The notes: generated by a model not told the origin, from the letters alone. A stretch of 64,000 bases of DNA from Archaeoglobales archaeon (GCA_030055525.1 JASFYJ010000003.1:124001-188000), one strand, 5' to 3'; counted from the stretch's first letter, positions 9,486-18,918 are shown. Made by a program: numbers and translations.

Positions 9486-11122
9486 AGCAGCTCGCCACAA
9501 TCGAAAATTTCGCTTAAAGTTATTTCAAAAGCTACAACGGGTAAACTTAGCTCGAAAGCTTCAAGAACTTCTGGATGTACTTCCCCAAAAACTCCAACTT
9601 TTTTATCTTCAACTACTATGTCTGCCCTTCTACCTGCAATAAAAGTCTCATCATCTGAGTCTATAGCTTTCCATTTTAAGTTCATCTCCCTCATAACTGC
9701 CTGAACGTAACTCCTCACTTCTGAAAAGTTGGCTTTTGCATGGGTTATGCATGCAGCTAGACTCAGTTTATTTTTACATCCAACAACTACATCTCCCACC
9801 TCAAAAATTTTCTGTGGCATCTCGTGGTGTTTATTTTGACTTAACAACTCCAGAAGTTTTGGAAGGATAGATGTTCTAACTATCGTGTGATCTATTGTAA
9901 GCGGATGCATCAGGGGAACGTAATCTATCCAAGCATTTCCTCTTCTTCTCATCATTTCATACATAACCTTTTCATTCGTCAGCGTGAAAGTTATGACCTC
10001 TATAAAACCTAAACCAATCATGATCTCCTTTACAGCATCTCTTAAATCGTTCCAGGGATGTGTAGCGCCGACTGTTAAAGTTCTTGGATATTCGGGCTTT
10101 ATTTTTTCGTAGCCGTAGCCGATTGCTATATCTTCGATTATATCCCATGGATGCATTATATCTGCCCTGTAAGGTGGAATCATTACCTTTATCTTCTCCC
10201 CAATAGAACACCCATACCTCATCCTCTCTAAAGCATCTTTAATCTCATCTTCGCTCATTTCAAATCCTAAAAGTTCGAATATCTCCTTTCTATCTATCTC
10301 CATCTCTCTAGCTGACAAATCCGGAGAGATTTCAACTCTTTCTGGATAAATTATCTCTAAGCTCTCTATTTCCGCTCCTCTATCTTTAAGCATGCAAGCC
10401 ACGATGTTTAGAGCTCTATCAACGCTACTATCAAAGCCGGTAACATCAATGAAGAGATCTCTCGAATTTTCAGTCACGCGAGTTTTCTCAGCGTTTATTA
10501 TTGGTGGGAAAGAGATCGCTTCACCCTTTGCATCGATTATCATTGGAAACCTATCCTTTCCTTCCAGTATAAAGGAGTAAAGTTTTCCTTTCGGATGTTC
10601 CTTTAAAATTTCTGCAACACTCATAACTTTGTCAAAATCGAGCGGTATAAAGGAGAAACTTTCATCTACAGCCTTGTAGGTTAGAGGAAAATTGACCTTT
10701 GAAAGATCGTGAATTCCTATGGCCATCCTTCTCCTGTTTCTTCCTATCGTCCAGTGGAGATCCTCCTGGACCTCCATCAAGCTTCTTATCAACTCGTCGC
10801 TCATCCTGACATTCTTTGCTACACAACCCAATATCCTTGGTCTGACGTAACTTACGCTTTTATCTACAAAGATCTTCCAGTTCGATCTTTTAACCTCGTA
10901 ATTTTTGTAACCTTTTTCTATACCAAGAAAACCTCTTAAAGCCCTTGCAACACCTTCAACACTGTAAAGATCGGGTCTGTTTGGAAAGAATTCAACATCT
11001 ATATGATCTTCCTCAATTCTCTCAATGTCGCAACCTAGCATCGGGAGTTTCTCGATTATCTTCTCTTTTCTTTCTCCAACAAGCTTTTCGAGTTCATTCA
11101 AGTAGAGAGTTATAACTGGCAT
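9482..11122 (-). CDS. pheT: phenylalanine-tRNA ligase beta subunit
   Basis: Beta subunit of the alpha2-beta2 synthetase that charges tRNA-Phe. The 546-residue length fits the short archaeal/eukaryotic form, which lacks the bacterial N-terminal EMAP and C-terminal anticodon-binding domains. Visible parts are the N-terminal [20 protein letters not shown] segment, the B5 domain with [19 protein letters not shown], and the catalytic-like core domain with TLTNEK and [16 protein letters not shown]. The gene leads the minus-strand operon. A TTTTTATTC element about 25-30 bases upstream of the ATG is the likely promoter. pheS is not in the window. Confidence 0.93.
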   Translation of the reverse strand: MPVITLYLNELEKLVGERKEKIIEKLPMLGCDIERIEEDHIDVEFFPNRPDLYSVEGVARALRGFLGIEKGYKNYEVKRSNWKIFVDKSVSYVRPRILGCVAKNVRMSDELIRSLMEVQEDLHWTIGRNRRRMAIGIHDLSKVNFPLTYKAVDESFSFIPLDFDKVMSVAEILKEHPKGKLYSFILEGKDRFPMIIDAKGEAISFPPIINAEKTRVTENSRDLFIDVTGFDSSVDRALNIVACMLKDRGAEIESLEIIYPERVEISPDLSAREMEIDRKEIFELLGFEMSEDEIKDALERMRYGCSIGEKIKVMIPPYRADIMHPWDIIEDIAIGYGYEKIKPEYPRTLTVGATHPWNDLRDAVKEIMIGLGFIEVITFTLTNEKVMYEMMRRRGNAWIDYVPLMHPLTIDHTIVRTSILPKLLELLSQNKHHEMPQKIFEVGDVVVGCKNKLSLAACITHAKANFSEVRSYVQAVMREMNLKWKAIDSDDETFIAGRRADIVVEDKKVGVFGEVHPEVLEAFELSLPVVAFEITLSEIFDCGELL

Positions 11123-11233
11123 TGAAGCTCTTATGCGGAAGCTGAATAAAAATGTAATCGAAGCATCTGCAGTAGATCATAATCGTTATAGTTTAAACTA
11201 TATTTATATAAAATTTTAAATTCTGCCTGCTGA

Positions 11234-11416
11234 GAGAAATATGGCACTGCTGAGCAGCTTTTAAACAAGCTTTTGGAAATATTAAAACCTTTTCTGAGCC
11301 TTTCCCGAGCACTGATTTGGGTACCAGACAATGGTAGCTTTAATAAGTCTACTGAAAGTTTGCCGACTTGGGTGCAGAACTTAATTGCGGAGATGCTGAG
11401 AATTCTGAAAGGTTAA
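11234..11416 (+). pseudogene. 3' remnant of an unknown gene
   Basis: Frame 11234-11416 is open for 60 codons, has no credible start codon, and begins directly after a TGA. Its translation is protein-like, with segments such as AEQLLNKLLEILKPFLSLSR, LIWVPDNGSF and SLPTWVQNLIAEMLRILKG just before the stop. That suggests the surviving C-terminus of a gene whose front has been lost. No family was recognised. It is followed by an AT-rich TTTTTATATAAAC stretch. Confidence 0.35.
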
Positions 11417-11869
11417 AAATTTTTATATAAACTTAATTTTTTAACATCTTCTGTATCCGGCGACTGGATCTTTCTGAGCAGAGAGGAGTAGAGCACCGAA
11501 TGGGCTTATGCCCAAGATGTGGTGATCAAGCTCAGGATGGAGGCTCTGTTGTCCCTGAAAGCTCTCGATGAGCATCTAATAGAGTTGAGGGGGAAAGGAT
11601 GAAAATCTATGAATCCCACAACGGTACCTCAGGTTCCAAATTAAGACTTCTCCTCTCCAGTCTTTTTTAACTGTAGAAGTTGTCAAGGAGAGGATATATC
11701 TAAGTTTCAAAGTAACTTTTCTATCCAGATTCTGTATTTTGGATAACTTGGAACTGTCGTGATTATGGCTGTAAAAGATGAATAACATAACGATGCCCCA
11801 TCATCAATCCAATTACATGTTTTTCATCTGCAATTAAGTCGATGAATCCAACAACACATCCAAACCACT

Positions 11870-12840
11870 TTTTGGATCTGCTAAAATTCTAAGAAGACTG
11901 TTCTTTATCGCATATTCTGTGTTTAACCTTAAAAGAACACCTTCCAGACTCTCGTGCCTGCGAGTAGTTTGCGGTTCTCATGAGTTTGGCTAAATCACCC
12001 TCGGAGAGTGCTTTGATAACTATAGCTGCAAGCGTTCCAAGTGCGTGACCTGGAATGTTCATCTGAATGGAAGGATCTATTCTATTAGCCTGAAAAGTAA
12101 GAGCAGTCATGCATTCCTAGATGGGGTCATTAGGATCGCCATAGCAGTTGTAAACGTGGCCTCTGATTAGTCCGAAGAAAATATCCTAGTCGTAGCCAAG
12201 ATCCTTTCACACATCGGTTTTTTGGAACCTGCAGCTATGCAAGCCCCATCCCAGTCTGCATCTTTACCATAACTGCTATACCTTTTTATAGCAATCCGGA
12301 TCTGTGCAGTAGTAATCTATGCCATACCCTCATATTGTAATACTCGCTCTATTCTCTAAAAACTTTTGGACCATGAGATTTGGGTAAAGTCTTGCTACTG
12401 AATTTTCATCTATGTACTAATTCACTTTGATCCAATCTGCCCATTACAGTGTAGTCTACTACGGGATTATCGCCGCTAACAACTTTTGCGTAGATTTTTA
12501 TAGCATCTGTGGAAAAGAAGGCATCGTAGTCTCTCAAACCTCCATCTGTTTTTTAACTCTTGCAGCTGTAGTTCAGCTTACGCTAGCATCAACCTCTACG
12601 TGATCGGTTTTTGGGGTATGTTCTATAAAGCTATCATGGTCTATAGCTAAGATATTGGTCTGGCAGTTGGAAACAAAACCGTTCCCGTTTATCTATTGTC
12701 ATCCTGTTCCATTTATTTGGCCAATCTGTTGCCATCCGTTACCGTTCTATAAGTACAGTGTTAGCTTGTCGTTCAAGCCTTGCGCATGTCCACACCATTT
12801 AACAGTCACTGCAGAGCTTTTAACTACGGAAAATATGAAA
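11870..12840 (-). pseudogene. decayed surface-protein-like gene
   Basis: Read on the minus strand, this stretch gives protein-like pieces in changing frames broken by stops. Near 12760-12830 reads VTVKWCGHAQGLNDKLTLYL, then a stop, then NGNGWQQIGQING. Near 12440-12545 reads LRDYDAFFSTDAIKIYAKVV followed by SGDNPVVDYTVMG. Near 11890-12110 a 73-codon piece includes RIDPSIQMNIPGHALGT. The style (beta-rich, G/N/D-rich, Y-A-K-V-V-x-G) resembles secreted or surface-anchored archaeal proteins, but no family is certain. The many frameshifts and stops mark it as an old pseudogene. Limits are approximate. Confidence 0.5.
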
Positions 12841-12967
12841 TGGTGAGTATTTTATCACTTAAAGAGAACTCCGAATCATCAACTTTGGCTATTCGATCTA
12901 TATCCTCTTAAGTAAACGGGATTTCGATAGGATGGTGTATATTTTTAAAGCAATGCAGAGTTAGCTT

Positions 12968-14302
12968 ATGCGAGTTGGTGGTGTTGGGACCCTTTTTGGT
13001 ACTAACGGTGTTAGAGGTATTGCTAACGAGGAACTAACTGCAGAAGTTGCTTTAGATCTTGGACGAACAATTGCAACGCTCAAAGGAGGGAAGATAGCCA
13101 TTGCTTGTGATACGAGGATCTCAAGTTCCATGCTGAAGTGTTCTGTAGCTGCTGGAATAATGAGTTGTGGAAGCGATGTTGTAGATTTAGGCATTGCTCC
13201 AACACCAGCGTTGCAGTTTTACGTAAAGAATACAAATTGTAGCGCGGGAGTTATTGTTACGGCGAGCCATAATCCAAGGGAATACAACGGAATAAAGTTC
13301 GTTCAGGATAATGGTGCTGAATTCTTCAGAGAGATGGACGAAGAGAGCGAAAGAGTGTTCATGAGTAAGAAATTCAAGAAAGCTGATTGGAGTTGTGTAG
13401 GTAAACTTTTAGAAGATGAGTGTTATGAAATGTACGTCGAAGCAATAGTAGATAGTGTCGATCTTGATAGAAGGTACAGAGTTGTTGCAGATTGCGGAAA
13501 TGGTGCGGCATGCTTTACAACTCCAGAAATTCTGAAAAAACTAGAATGCGATTTCCTTACAATAAACGCGCATCCAGATGGTAGATTTCCTGTAAGAAAC
13601 CCAGAACCAGCGGAGGAAAATCTTGAACTGCTGAAGAAAGCTGTTTTGGATTTTAAGGCAGATATAGGTGTTGCACATGATGGAGACGCTGATAGGGCTG
13701 TTTTTATTGACGAAAATGGTAGATTTGTTAGTGAGGATGATATCTTAGCTTTGATGGCAAGGTACTACGTGGAGAAGAAAAAAGGTATCGTTGTAACTCC
13801 TGTTTCAACCTCCAAGCGTGTTGAGGATGTTGTAAGGGAAGCTGGAGGAGAAGTAATCTATACAGCTGTAGGCTCTCCAGTGGTGGCAAAAGTGATGATG
13901 GAAAACAACGCCGTTTTTGGCGGTGAAGGAAATGGGGGACTGATTTTTCCAGAGCATTTACTTGCAAGAGATGGAGGAATGAGTATTGCAAAAATTTTGC
14001 AGCTAATGGATGAAAAAGGAAAAAGTTTGAGTGAACTGGCTGCGGAGATTCCGAAGTATTTCATGTTAAAAGGTAAAGTACCCTGCAAAGACAAAGTTAA
14101 ATTGCTGAAAAAACTCGTTGAAGATTTTCCAGAGGCCAATTCGACAGATGGTATCAGAATAGATTTTGAAGATGGTTGGTTACTTATAAGACCTTCCGGA
14201 ACTGAGCCAATAGCGAGAATATATGCAGAAGGGAAAAATAAAGAGAAAGCTGAGGAACTCTACGATTTCGGAGTCAAAGTTGTGAAAAAGATCTTAGGTT
14301 AA
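12968..14302 (+). CDS. phosphohexomutase (phosphoglucosamine/phosphomannomutase family)
   Basis: Alpha-D-phosphohexomutase that moves phosphate between C1 and C6 of a hexose phosphate. All four domains are marked: FGTNGVRG at the N-terminus, the phosphoserine loop TASHNPREYNGIK (about residues 98-110), the metal loop DGDADR (about 238-243), the sugar-specificity loop GEGNGG, and the phosphate-contact RPSGTEP near the end. The GEGNGG loop and length (444) fit archaeal GlmM or ManB-type enzymes; the exact sugar cannot be decided. A TATATTTTTAAAG element lies about 25 bases upstream. The product could supply the glycosylation genes of the distant island. Confidence 0.88.
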   Translation: MRVGGVGTLFGTNGVRGIANEELTAEVALDLGRTIATLKGGKIAIACDTRISSSMLKCSVAAGIMSCGSDVVDLGIAPTPALQFYVKNTNCSAGVIVTASHNPREYNGIKFVQDNGAEFFREMDEESERVFMSKKFKKADWSCVGKLLEDECYEMYVEAIVDSVDLDRRYRVVADCGNGAACFTTPEILKKLECDFLTINAHPDGRFPVRNPEPAEENLELLKKAVLDFKADIGVAHDGDADRAVFIDENGRFVSEDDILALMARYYVEKKKGIVVTPVSTSKRVEDVVREAGGEVIYTAVGSPVVAKVMMENNAVFGGEGNGGLIFPEHLLARDGGMSIAKILQLMDEKGKSLSELAAEIPKYFMLKGKVPCKDKVKLLKKLVEDFPEANSTDGIRIDFEDGWLLIRPSGTEPIARIYAEGKNKEKAEELYDFGVKVVKKILG

Positions 14303-14638
14303 AAGTTTTTGAAATCTTTTTACTAGCCTCAAACCCTTTATTTTCAGTTTTCCGCTAATCATCAACCTTAAAGTTCTAAATGTGCCTATTTTTCCACTTG
14401 CAAGTTCGTTGAGAGTTTGAAAATCTGTAGAAATTACCGCTTTTCCACCTTTTTCGTTTTTTAACATTATTTTGTCCTCTTCAAAGTAGATCGTAGATGC
14501 TGCGTTAAGATCTTTCGCCTCTATCGTCAGGCTACCCTTGAGACTTTTGGCGATTTTTATCTTTTCTTCGTTCATCCTCTGTTCGAGAAGCTGCCCTAAT
14601 ATAGCTGCCAATCCGGAAGGCTCGTATTCAATCTTCAT
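14294..14638 (-). CDS. SCP2-like sterol-carrier-fold protein
   Basis: A 114-residue protein with the pattern of the SCP2 lipid-binding fold: an N-terminal helix, GSLTIEAKDLNAASTIYFEE in the sheet region, and a C-terminal stretch (ASGKIGTFRTLRLMISGKLK) matching the family's segment where G-K-L-x-x-x-G precedes the final helix. Its ligand is unknown. It converges on the phosphohexomutase gene with a 9-base overlap of the 3' ends. Confidence 0.6.
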   Translation of the reverse strand: MKIEYEPSGLAAILGQLLEQRMNEEKIKIAKSLKGSLTIEAKDLNAASTIYFEEDKIMLKNEKGGKAVISTDFQTLNELASGKIGTFRTLRLMISGKLKIKGLRLVKRFQKLLT

Positions 14639-14738
14639 ATAATGATTGATGTATGCTAATTATTAAATTTTTGCAAATTTGCCGATTCCAAGCTTTCAAA
14701 TAGTTAATTTTAAATATTTTAAAACTTTGATCATTAAC

Positions 14739-16088
14739 ATGAAAGCGGTGGTAGTTTGTTTCATCTTAGCTTTGCTTGTATGTGTTAGCATTACTGCGTG
14801 TATTCAGGAGCAGAGAGTCGAGAAGCCAGTAATAGTTTGTGCCCTCTTTGATCCGCGAGTTCCTGTTTTTAAAGCCAACGTCGAAGTGATTAAGATGGCT
14901 GTTGATGAAATAAACTCCAAGGGCGGCATAGCAGGTAGGAAAGTAGAATTTTACCATGAAGATACGCAAAGAAAGGTAGATATAGCCGTAACAGCTTACA
15001 GAAAAGCAGTTCTTGAAACTGGATGCGATGTTATCTTCTTTGAGGGTGTAACTGAAGAAACTCTAGCGGTAATTGAAGAGGGGGCCAAACTTTTCTCAAC
15101 AAAGCCGCACATATTTATAACTTCAACTGCAGCAATGGAACAGACACTCTTCCCTTTAAAAGATTACGAAAGGTACAAGTTTGTGTTTAATGCCTTAGTT
15201 GTTGGACCACAACATCACTACAACTGGACTTACGTTGTGTTCGAATTTGCAAAGAACACCCTCGGAGCTAAGAAGGTAGCACTGTTTTTGGAAGATGCAG
15301 CTTGGACACTTTGTTCAAGAGAGGGTTGTAGATATGAAACAAATCTGGGTGTGGGAGAATCAAAGGCTATGAAAGAATGGATAAAGGAGGACTTTGGTTT
15401 GGAACCCGTTTACGTTGTAAACATAGCAGTTGGGGAAAAGAATTTTCTTCCAATGCTTGAGACAGCAGTGGCAAATGGTGCAGAATTTATATTCGTTCGA
15501 TCCAGCTGGTATACGGATACGGTTACACTTGTAAAGCAGTGGTCATCATCATCTGCAAGAGATGTGCCGATCATGCTTTGGGGTGGCCCAAATCATTGGA
15601 CTGCCTTTTGGAACCTCACCGGCGGTGCATCTCTCGGCGTACTGACCTTCGTCTATGATGACCCATACATACCTCCGGCAAGCCCGTTAACGAGACCTTT
15701 TGTGGAGAAGGCAAGAGCATCGGGGTTGGCTGTAGATCTATCTTCTCACAACTACTACTCGGAGATGTATCGTGTTAAAGAAGCGATGGAAAAAGCTGGA
15801 GATCCAAAGAACATAAATGCGGTTATAAAGGCTATGGAGGAAATCGAATTCAAGAACCATACCTTATGGCCTGCAAAGTACAACTACTTCGGTTACAGGG
15901 ATATCAGGCTGCATTCCTATACTGGTATACCCATGCCCCATATGGCTCAGATTCAGTGCAACGGAACTCCAGTTTATGTGTCTTCCCCCGATTTAATAAG
16001 AGCTTCTGGCTATTCAGAGGAGGTCGTGAAGTTGATGAAACCCGAAGCTTATAGATCGCTTAAAGAACTTAGAGAAGTCTGCAAATAA
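14739..16088 (+). CDS. ABC transporter substrate-binding lipoprotein (branched-chain amino acid type)
   Basis: A type-I periplasmic-binding protein (LivJ/Peripla_BP_6 family) of 449 residues from ATG 14739. It has a hydrophobic signal followed by the lipobox-like SITAC, so it is likely anchored outside the cell. The mature part shows DEINSKGGIAGRKVEF, a family hallmark, then a core with two Rossmann-like lobes. I prefer ATG 14739 over the earlier in-frame ATG at 14679 because the signal peptide then starts properly and a TTTAAATATTTT promoter sits about 25 bases ahead. No permease or ATPase gene adjoins it. The ligand is unknown. Confidence 0.82.
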   Translation: MKAVVVCFILALLVCVSITACIQEQRVEKPVIVCALFDPRVPVFKANVEVIKMAVDEINSKGGIAGRKVEFYHEDTQRKVDIAVTAYRKAVLETGCDVIFFEGVTEETLAVIEEGAKLFSTKPHIFITSTAAMEQTLFPLKDYERYKFVFNALVVGPQHHYNWTYVVFEFAKNTLGAKKVALFLEDAAWTLCSREGCRYETNLGVGESKAMKEWIKEDFGLEPVYVVNIAVGEKNFLPMLETAVANGAEFIFVRSSWYTDTVTLVKQWSSSSARDVPIMLWGGPNHWTAFWNLTGGASLGVLTFVYDDPYIPPASPLTRPFVEKARASGLAVDLSSHNYYSEMYRVKEAMEKAGDPKNINAVIKAMEEIEFKNHTLWPAKYNYFGYRDIRLHSYTGIPMPHMAQIQCNGTPVYVSSPDLIRASGYSEEVVKLMKPEAYRSLKELREVCK

Positions 16089-16500
16089 TTTTTCTAGCTT
16101 TAATTTTTCTCAACAAAAGTACCGAAAAATTATCACCCCTCCCCAAGCAAATCACCCAAAACTCAACAAAAAAATTTTTAAAAGCCTTAAATCAAAATCG
16201 AAGCCAAAATAGCAAGTCGCACGCGATAAAATTTTCCTTTATTATTACAAAAACTTATTTTTTATACTTCCTCCTTTCGCAAATCTAGGCTTTTCTATTT
16301 TTATTCTTAAGCTCTACCCTGATGAAATTTCTTTGATTTTTAAAAAAGCTTTTTAAACTCAATAAAATTTAAAAAGAATGCGAAGAAAAAAGTCGCATGC
16401 CTTTATAAATGAGTTGCAACTTTAGAGGTTTGCTATGCTATATAAATAAGAGAAGGCATTAGAAAGCTTTAAATTGAGAAAGAAGTAAAAATTCATAAGG
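16089..16500 (+). promoter_or_regulatory. CRISPR leader region
   Basis: About 410 bases without a gene, very AT-rich, directly upstream of the first repeat. It holds two TATA-like elements, CTTTATAAAT at 16401-16410 and CTATATAAATAAG at 16438-16450; the second is about 50-60 bases before the array and is the likely promoter for the array transcript. The octamer AAGTCGCA occurs twice, near 16210 and 16390. Leader polarity agrees with repeats written as GTT...ATTGAAA and with the most uniform new-variant repeats lying next to it. Confidence 0.65.
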
Positions 16501-16946
16501 GTTCAAATCAGACCCAGGGTGGGATTGAAAACGAGATACACAGTGCCACGGGTTGTTGGCCATATACCTTCGTTCAAATCAGACCCAGGGTGGGATTGAA
16601 AACGAGATACACAGTGCCACGGGTTGTTGGCCATATACCTTCGTTCAAATCAGACCCAGGGTGGGATTGAAAATATATTTCTTAACTTTATCAAATCAAA
16701 TCCAAAAAACGTTCAAATCAGACCCAGGGTGGGATTGAAAATCTGAGCACATACATGTAATTCCACGGAGTTTCAGCGGTTCAAATCAGACCCAGGGTGG
16801 GATTGAAAAGCAATTCTCGCTGTTTTGGCAGTCGTTTCCGTGATTGGGTTCAAATCAGACCCAGGGTGGGATTGAAAAGCAATTCTCGCTGTTTTGGCAG
16901 TCGTTTCCGTGATTGGGTTCAAATCAGACCCAGGGTGGGATTGAAA
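16501..16946 (+). repeat. CRISPR repeat block, variant A (7 repeats, leader end)
   Basis: Seven repeats with the core GACCCAGGGTGGG. In the first six the base after GATTGAAA is A, so the repeat may be 31 bases long; in the seventh (16917-16946) it is G, as in every variant-B repeat. Repeat 7 therefore looks like the intermediate between the old and new forms. Confidence 0.93.
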
Positions 16947-16984
16947 GTGATAAGGAGTGAATACTCGTATAATATGCGGTATAA

Positions 16985-17552
16985 GTTCAAATCAGACCAA
17001 GATGGGATTGAAAGAACTGTGACAAAAGGTATAGAATTAAAGATTGCGATGGTTCAAATCAGACCAAGATGGGATTGAAAGTTTGATGCACAGGATTTAA
17101 GAATTTCATGCTTGCATTGTTCAAATCAGACCAAGATGGGATTGAAAGTTCGCTAAATTTCATTGTCATCTCACCTTGCTTTCTTCGTTCAAATCAGACC
17201 AAGATGGGATTGAAAGCTGATAAGCCTCGTCTCAACACAGATGTCTGGCATGTGTTCAAATCAGACCAAGATGGGATTGAAAGTTGCTTATTAGTGCTAA
17301 CCAGTATAGACCTGCTTCAAGTTCAAATCAGACCAAGATGGGATTGAAAGATGAAGTCGTTTGGTGCTGTTTGAGTTGGAAAGTCTGTTCAAATCAGACC
17401 AAGATGGGATTGAAAGTCAGGACTGAAAGCAACTCCCCAAGCCCTATTATAATCGTTCAAATCAGACCAAGATGGGATTGAAAGTAATTCTGTGTATTAA
17501 AAAAGATAGAATCCATAACGCTGTTCAAATCAGACCAAGATGGGATTGAAAG
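16985..17552 (+). repeat. CRISPR repeat block, variant B (9 repeats, distal end)
   Basis: Nine repeats with the core GACCAAGATGGG, each ending GATTGAAAG. They appear identical to each other, including the last one at 17523-17552, so there is no terminal degeneration. As the leader-distal block they should be the older part of the array. Confidence 0.93.
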
Positions 17553-17657
17553 ATTAAAATCAACCTAAAAAAGATGAAGAGGTTGAAAGTTCTTTGATGC
17601 GTGAAAATCGTACTTTTTTAGAAATATTCCCCGCTTTGAGAATATTATTTTTAAAAA

Positions 17658-17729
17658 TGCCCCCGCCGGGAATTGAACCCGGGTCGAGGAGTCCGCAGCC
17701 CCTCAGGATGTCCGCTACCCCACGGGGGC
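17658..17729 (-). tRNA. tRNA-Arg (anticodon GCG)
   Basis: The minus strand folds as a full cloverleaf: acceptor GCCCCCG with CGGGGGC and discriminator A, anticodon stem AGGGG/CTCCT around the loop CTGCGGA, and T arm CCGGG-TTCAATT-CCCGG. The anticodon GCG reads CGC/CGU. No intron is present and CCA is not encoded. It lies 105 bases beyond the end of the CRISPR array on the opposite strand. Confidence 0.93.
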
Positions 17730-17771
17730 CAATTTTAGCCATACTAAAAAAGAGGTTAGCGGTTTAAATAT

Positions 17772-18329
17772 CTAATTCCCGAAATGTTTTTTAAAAACTC
17801 CAAGTATATCTTCCGGTTTCTCAAGTATGAATACCCCATCCATCGTTGAAAGCTTCTTTACATGCTCAACATCTTCCTTTCTCACCCTCAACCTTAGCTC
17901 TCTTCCATCTGGAAGCTTAGTTATTACCTCTCCTTCTTTGTAATCTGATGGCATTATATATACGGGAACAAAAGCTTTCAAAGCCATTATTGCTGCGTTG
18001 GATATCATTGAGTCGGAGATACCCATTGATATCTTCGCCACCGTGTTTGATGTGGCAGGAGCAATAAGAAGGAATTCATATCTTCCAGACTGCAGTAGTC
18101 CCGCCAAAAAGGGTGTATTTGCGTTTATTTCAACTCTTACATTTCCGAAGGTATTGATTAAATCATCCATCAACTTGTACATCTTTAAAACCTGCTCTCC
18201 AGCTTTTGAGGCGTACACATTTATATCAACGTCTGGATAACTATTTTTCACATCCTTCATTACTGCTATGGTTTCAGCTAACCTGTCACCACTTCCAGTT
18301 ACACCCCAAGCTACCCTCTTCTTACTCAT
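17772..18329 (-). CDS. afpA: archaeoflavoprotein AfpA
   Basis: An FMN-binding protein of the archaeal AfpA family, related in fold to the UbiX/dihydromethanopterin-reductase flavoproteins; the Archaeoglobus fulgidus member is described as an electron acceptor from ferredoxin. The 185-residue protein begins WGVTGSGDRLAETI and has the flavin-contact LLIAPATSNTVAKISMGISD segment in the middle. I use ATG 18329, preceded by GAGGTG; a GTG three codons earlier is possible. It overlaps the Isf gene by 8 bases. The order fprA-isf-afpA is as I remember it in A. fulgidus, which supports a joint redox role. Confidence 0.88.
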   Translation of the reverse strand: MSKKRVAWGVTGSGDRLAETIAVMKDVKNSYPDVDINVYASKAGEQVLKMYKLMDDLINTFGNVRVEINANTPFLAGLLQSGRYEFLLIAPATSNTVAKISMGISDSMISNAAIMALKAFVPVYIMPSDYKEGEVITKLPDGRELRLRVRKEDVEHVKKLSTMDGVFILEKPEDILGVFKKHFGN

Positions 18330-18918
18330 TCTTAACACCTCTAAAAATTTTTAACATTTCTGCAAATCTTTTAACAGTCTTTCTGAGACTCCTAAAACCC
18401 TCCTCGTCACCTTTAACACCTTCAAGTGAGTCTTTGCTCCAGAATGTTGCACCAATGTTAGCTCCAAAAGATCCTCCACTTACTGGTATAATCCCGTTCA
18501 GGATGTAGAAGGTTATTATCTGCTGTATTGCCAACTCCTGTCCGCCAACTCTATCTCCTCCAACTGCTATTGCCATACCTATCTTACCTCTGAAGAAGTT
18601 GTAATCTGCTGCCACCAAAGCTCTACACCTATCCATCAAAGCCTTTGTTTGAGCACTCACTCCACCGTTGTAGACTGGTGTAGCAATTATGATCCCATCT
18701 GCGTTTTTCAGCAATTCGTAAAGTTCAAACATGTCGTCTTTGATCCTGCAAACTTTATTTCTCAAACAATAGTCGCAATGCTGGCAAAAGTTGATGTTTT
18801 TTCCTCTAACTGTAAACATCTCAGTTTTAAATCCTAGTTCTTCGAGTATCCTTAACGCCTCACTTAAAACGTACTCTGTAGCCATTTTTCTTGGACTACC
18901 ACAAATACCTACGATCAT
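18322..18918 (-). CDS. isf: iron-sulfur flavoprotein (Isf family)
   Basis: A 198-residue NADPH-dependent-FMN-reductase-fold protein. GICGSPRK at the N-terminus binds FMN phosphate. The compact cysteine motif CQHCDYCLRNKVC (about residues 45-57) binds a 4Fe-4S cluster in Isf proteins. TPVYNGGVSAQTKALMDR completes the flavodoxin-like fold. Isf passes electrons between ferredoxin and acceptors such as O2 or H2O2 in methanogens. It overlaps fprA by 4 bases upstream and afpA downstream, so the three are co-transcribed. Confidence 0.88.
   Translation of the reverse strand: MIVGICGSPRKMATEYVLSEALRILEELGFKTEMFTVRGKNINFCQHCDYCLRNKVCRIKDDMFELYELLKNADGIIIATPVYNGGVSAQTKALMDRCRALVAADYNFFRGKIGMAIAVGGDRVGGQELAIQQIITFYILNGIIPVSGGSFGANIGATFWSKDSLEGVKGDEEGFRSLRKTVKRFAEMLKIFRGVKNE

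Larger units (their letters stand above)
16501..17552 (+). CRISPR. CRISPR array, 16 repeats and 15 spacers
   Basis: Sixteen 30-base repeats begin at 16501, 16572, 16643, 16711, 16779, 16848, 16917, 16985, 17052, 17119, 17187, 17254, 17321, 17387, 17455 and 17523. Spacers are 36-41 bases. All repeats begin GTTCAAATCAGACC and end GGGATTGAAA. The first seven have the core CCAGGGTGGG and the last nine have AAGATGGG, one base shorter. Spacers 1 and 2 (16531-16571, 16602-16642) are identical, as are spacers 5 and 6 (16809-16847, 16878-16916), leaving 13 distinct spacers. No cas gene is in the window, so the array depends on Cas proteins encoded elsewhere or is silent. Confidence 0.97.

Noticed and set aside
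11131-11331. Minus-strand ORF of 66 codons upstream of pheT
   Set aside because: It lies over the pheT promoter region and the plus-strand remnant; composition is not protein-like.
11460-11600. Possible structured RNA (GC-rich patch after TTTTTATATAAAC)
   Set aside because: The patch has CTGA and GATGA words but no consistent C/D or H/ACA arrangement and no fold that I could complete; a decayed coding piece is as likely.
16553-17481. Several plus-strand ORFs in the CRISPR array
   Set aside because: They are translations of the repeats (for example SNQTKMGLK) and not genes.
17560-17742. Minus-strand ORF of 60 codons
   Set aside because: It is the translation of tRNA-Arg and flanking bases.
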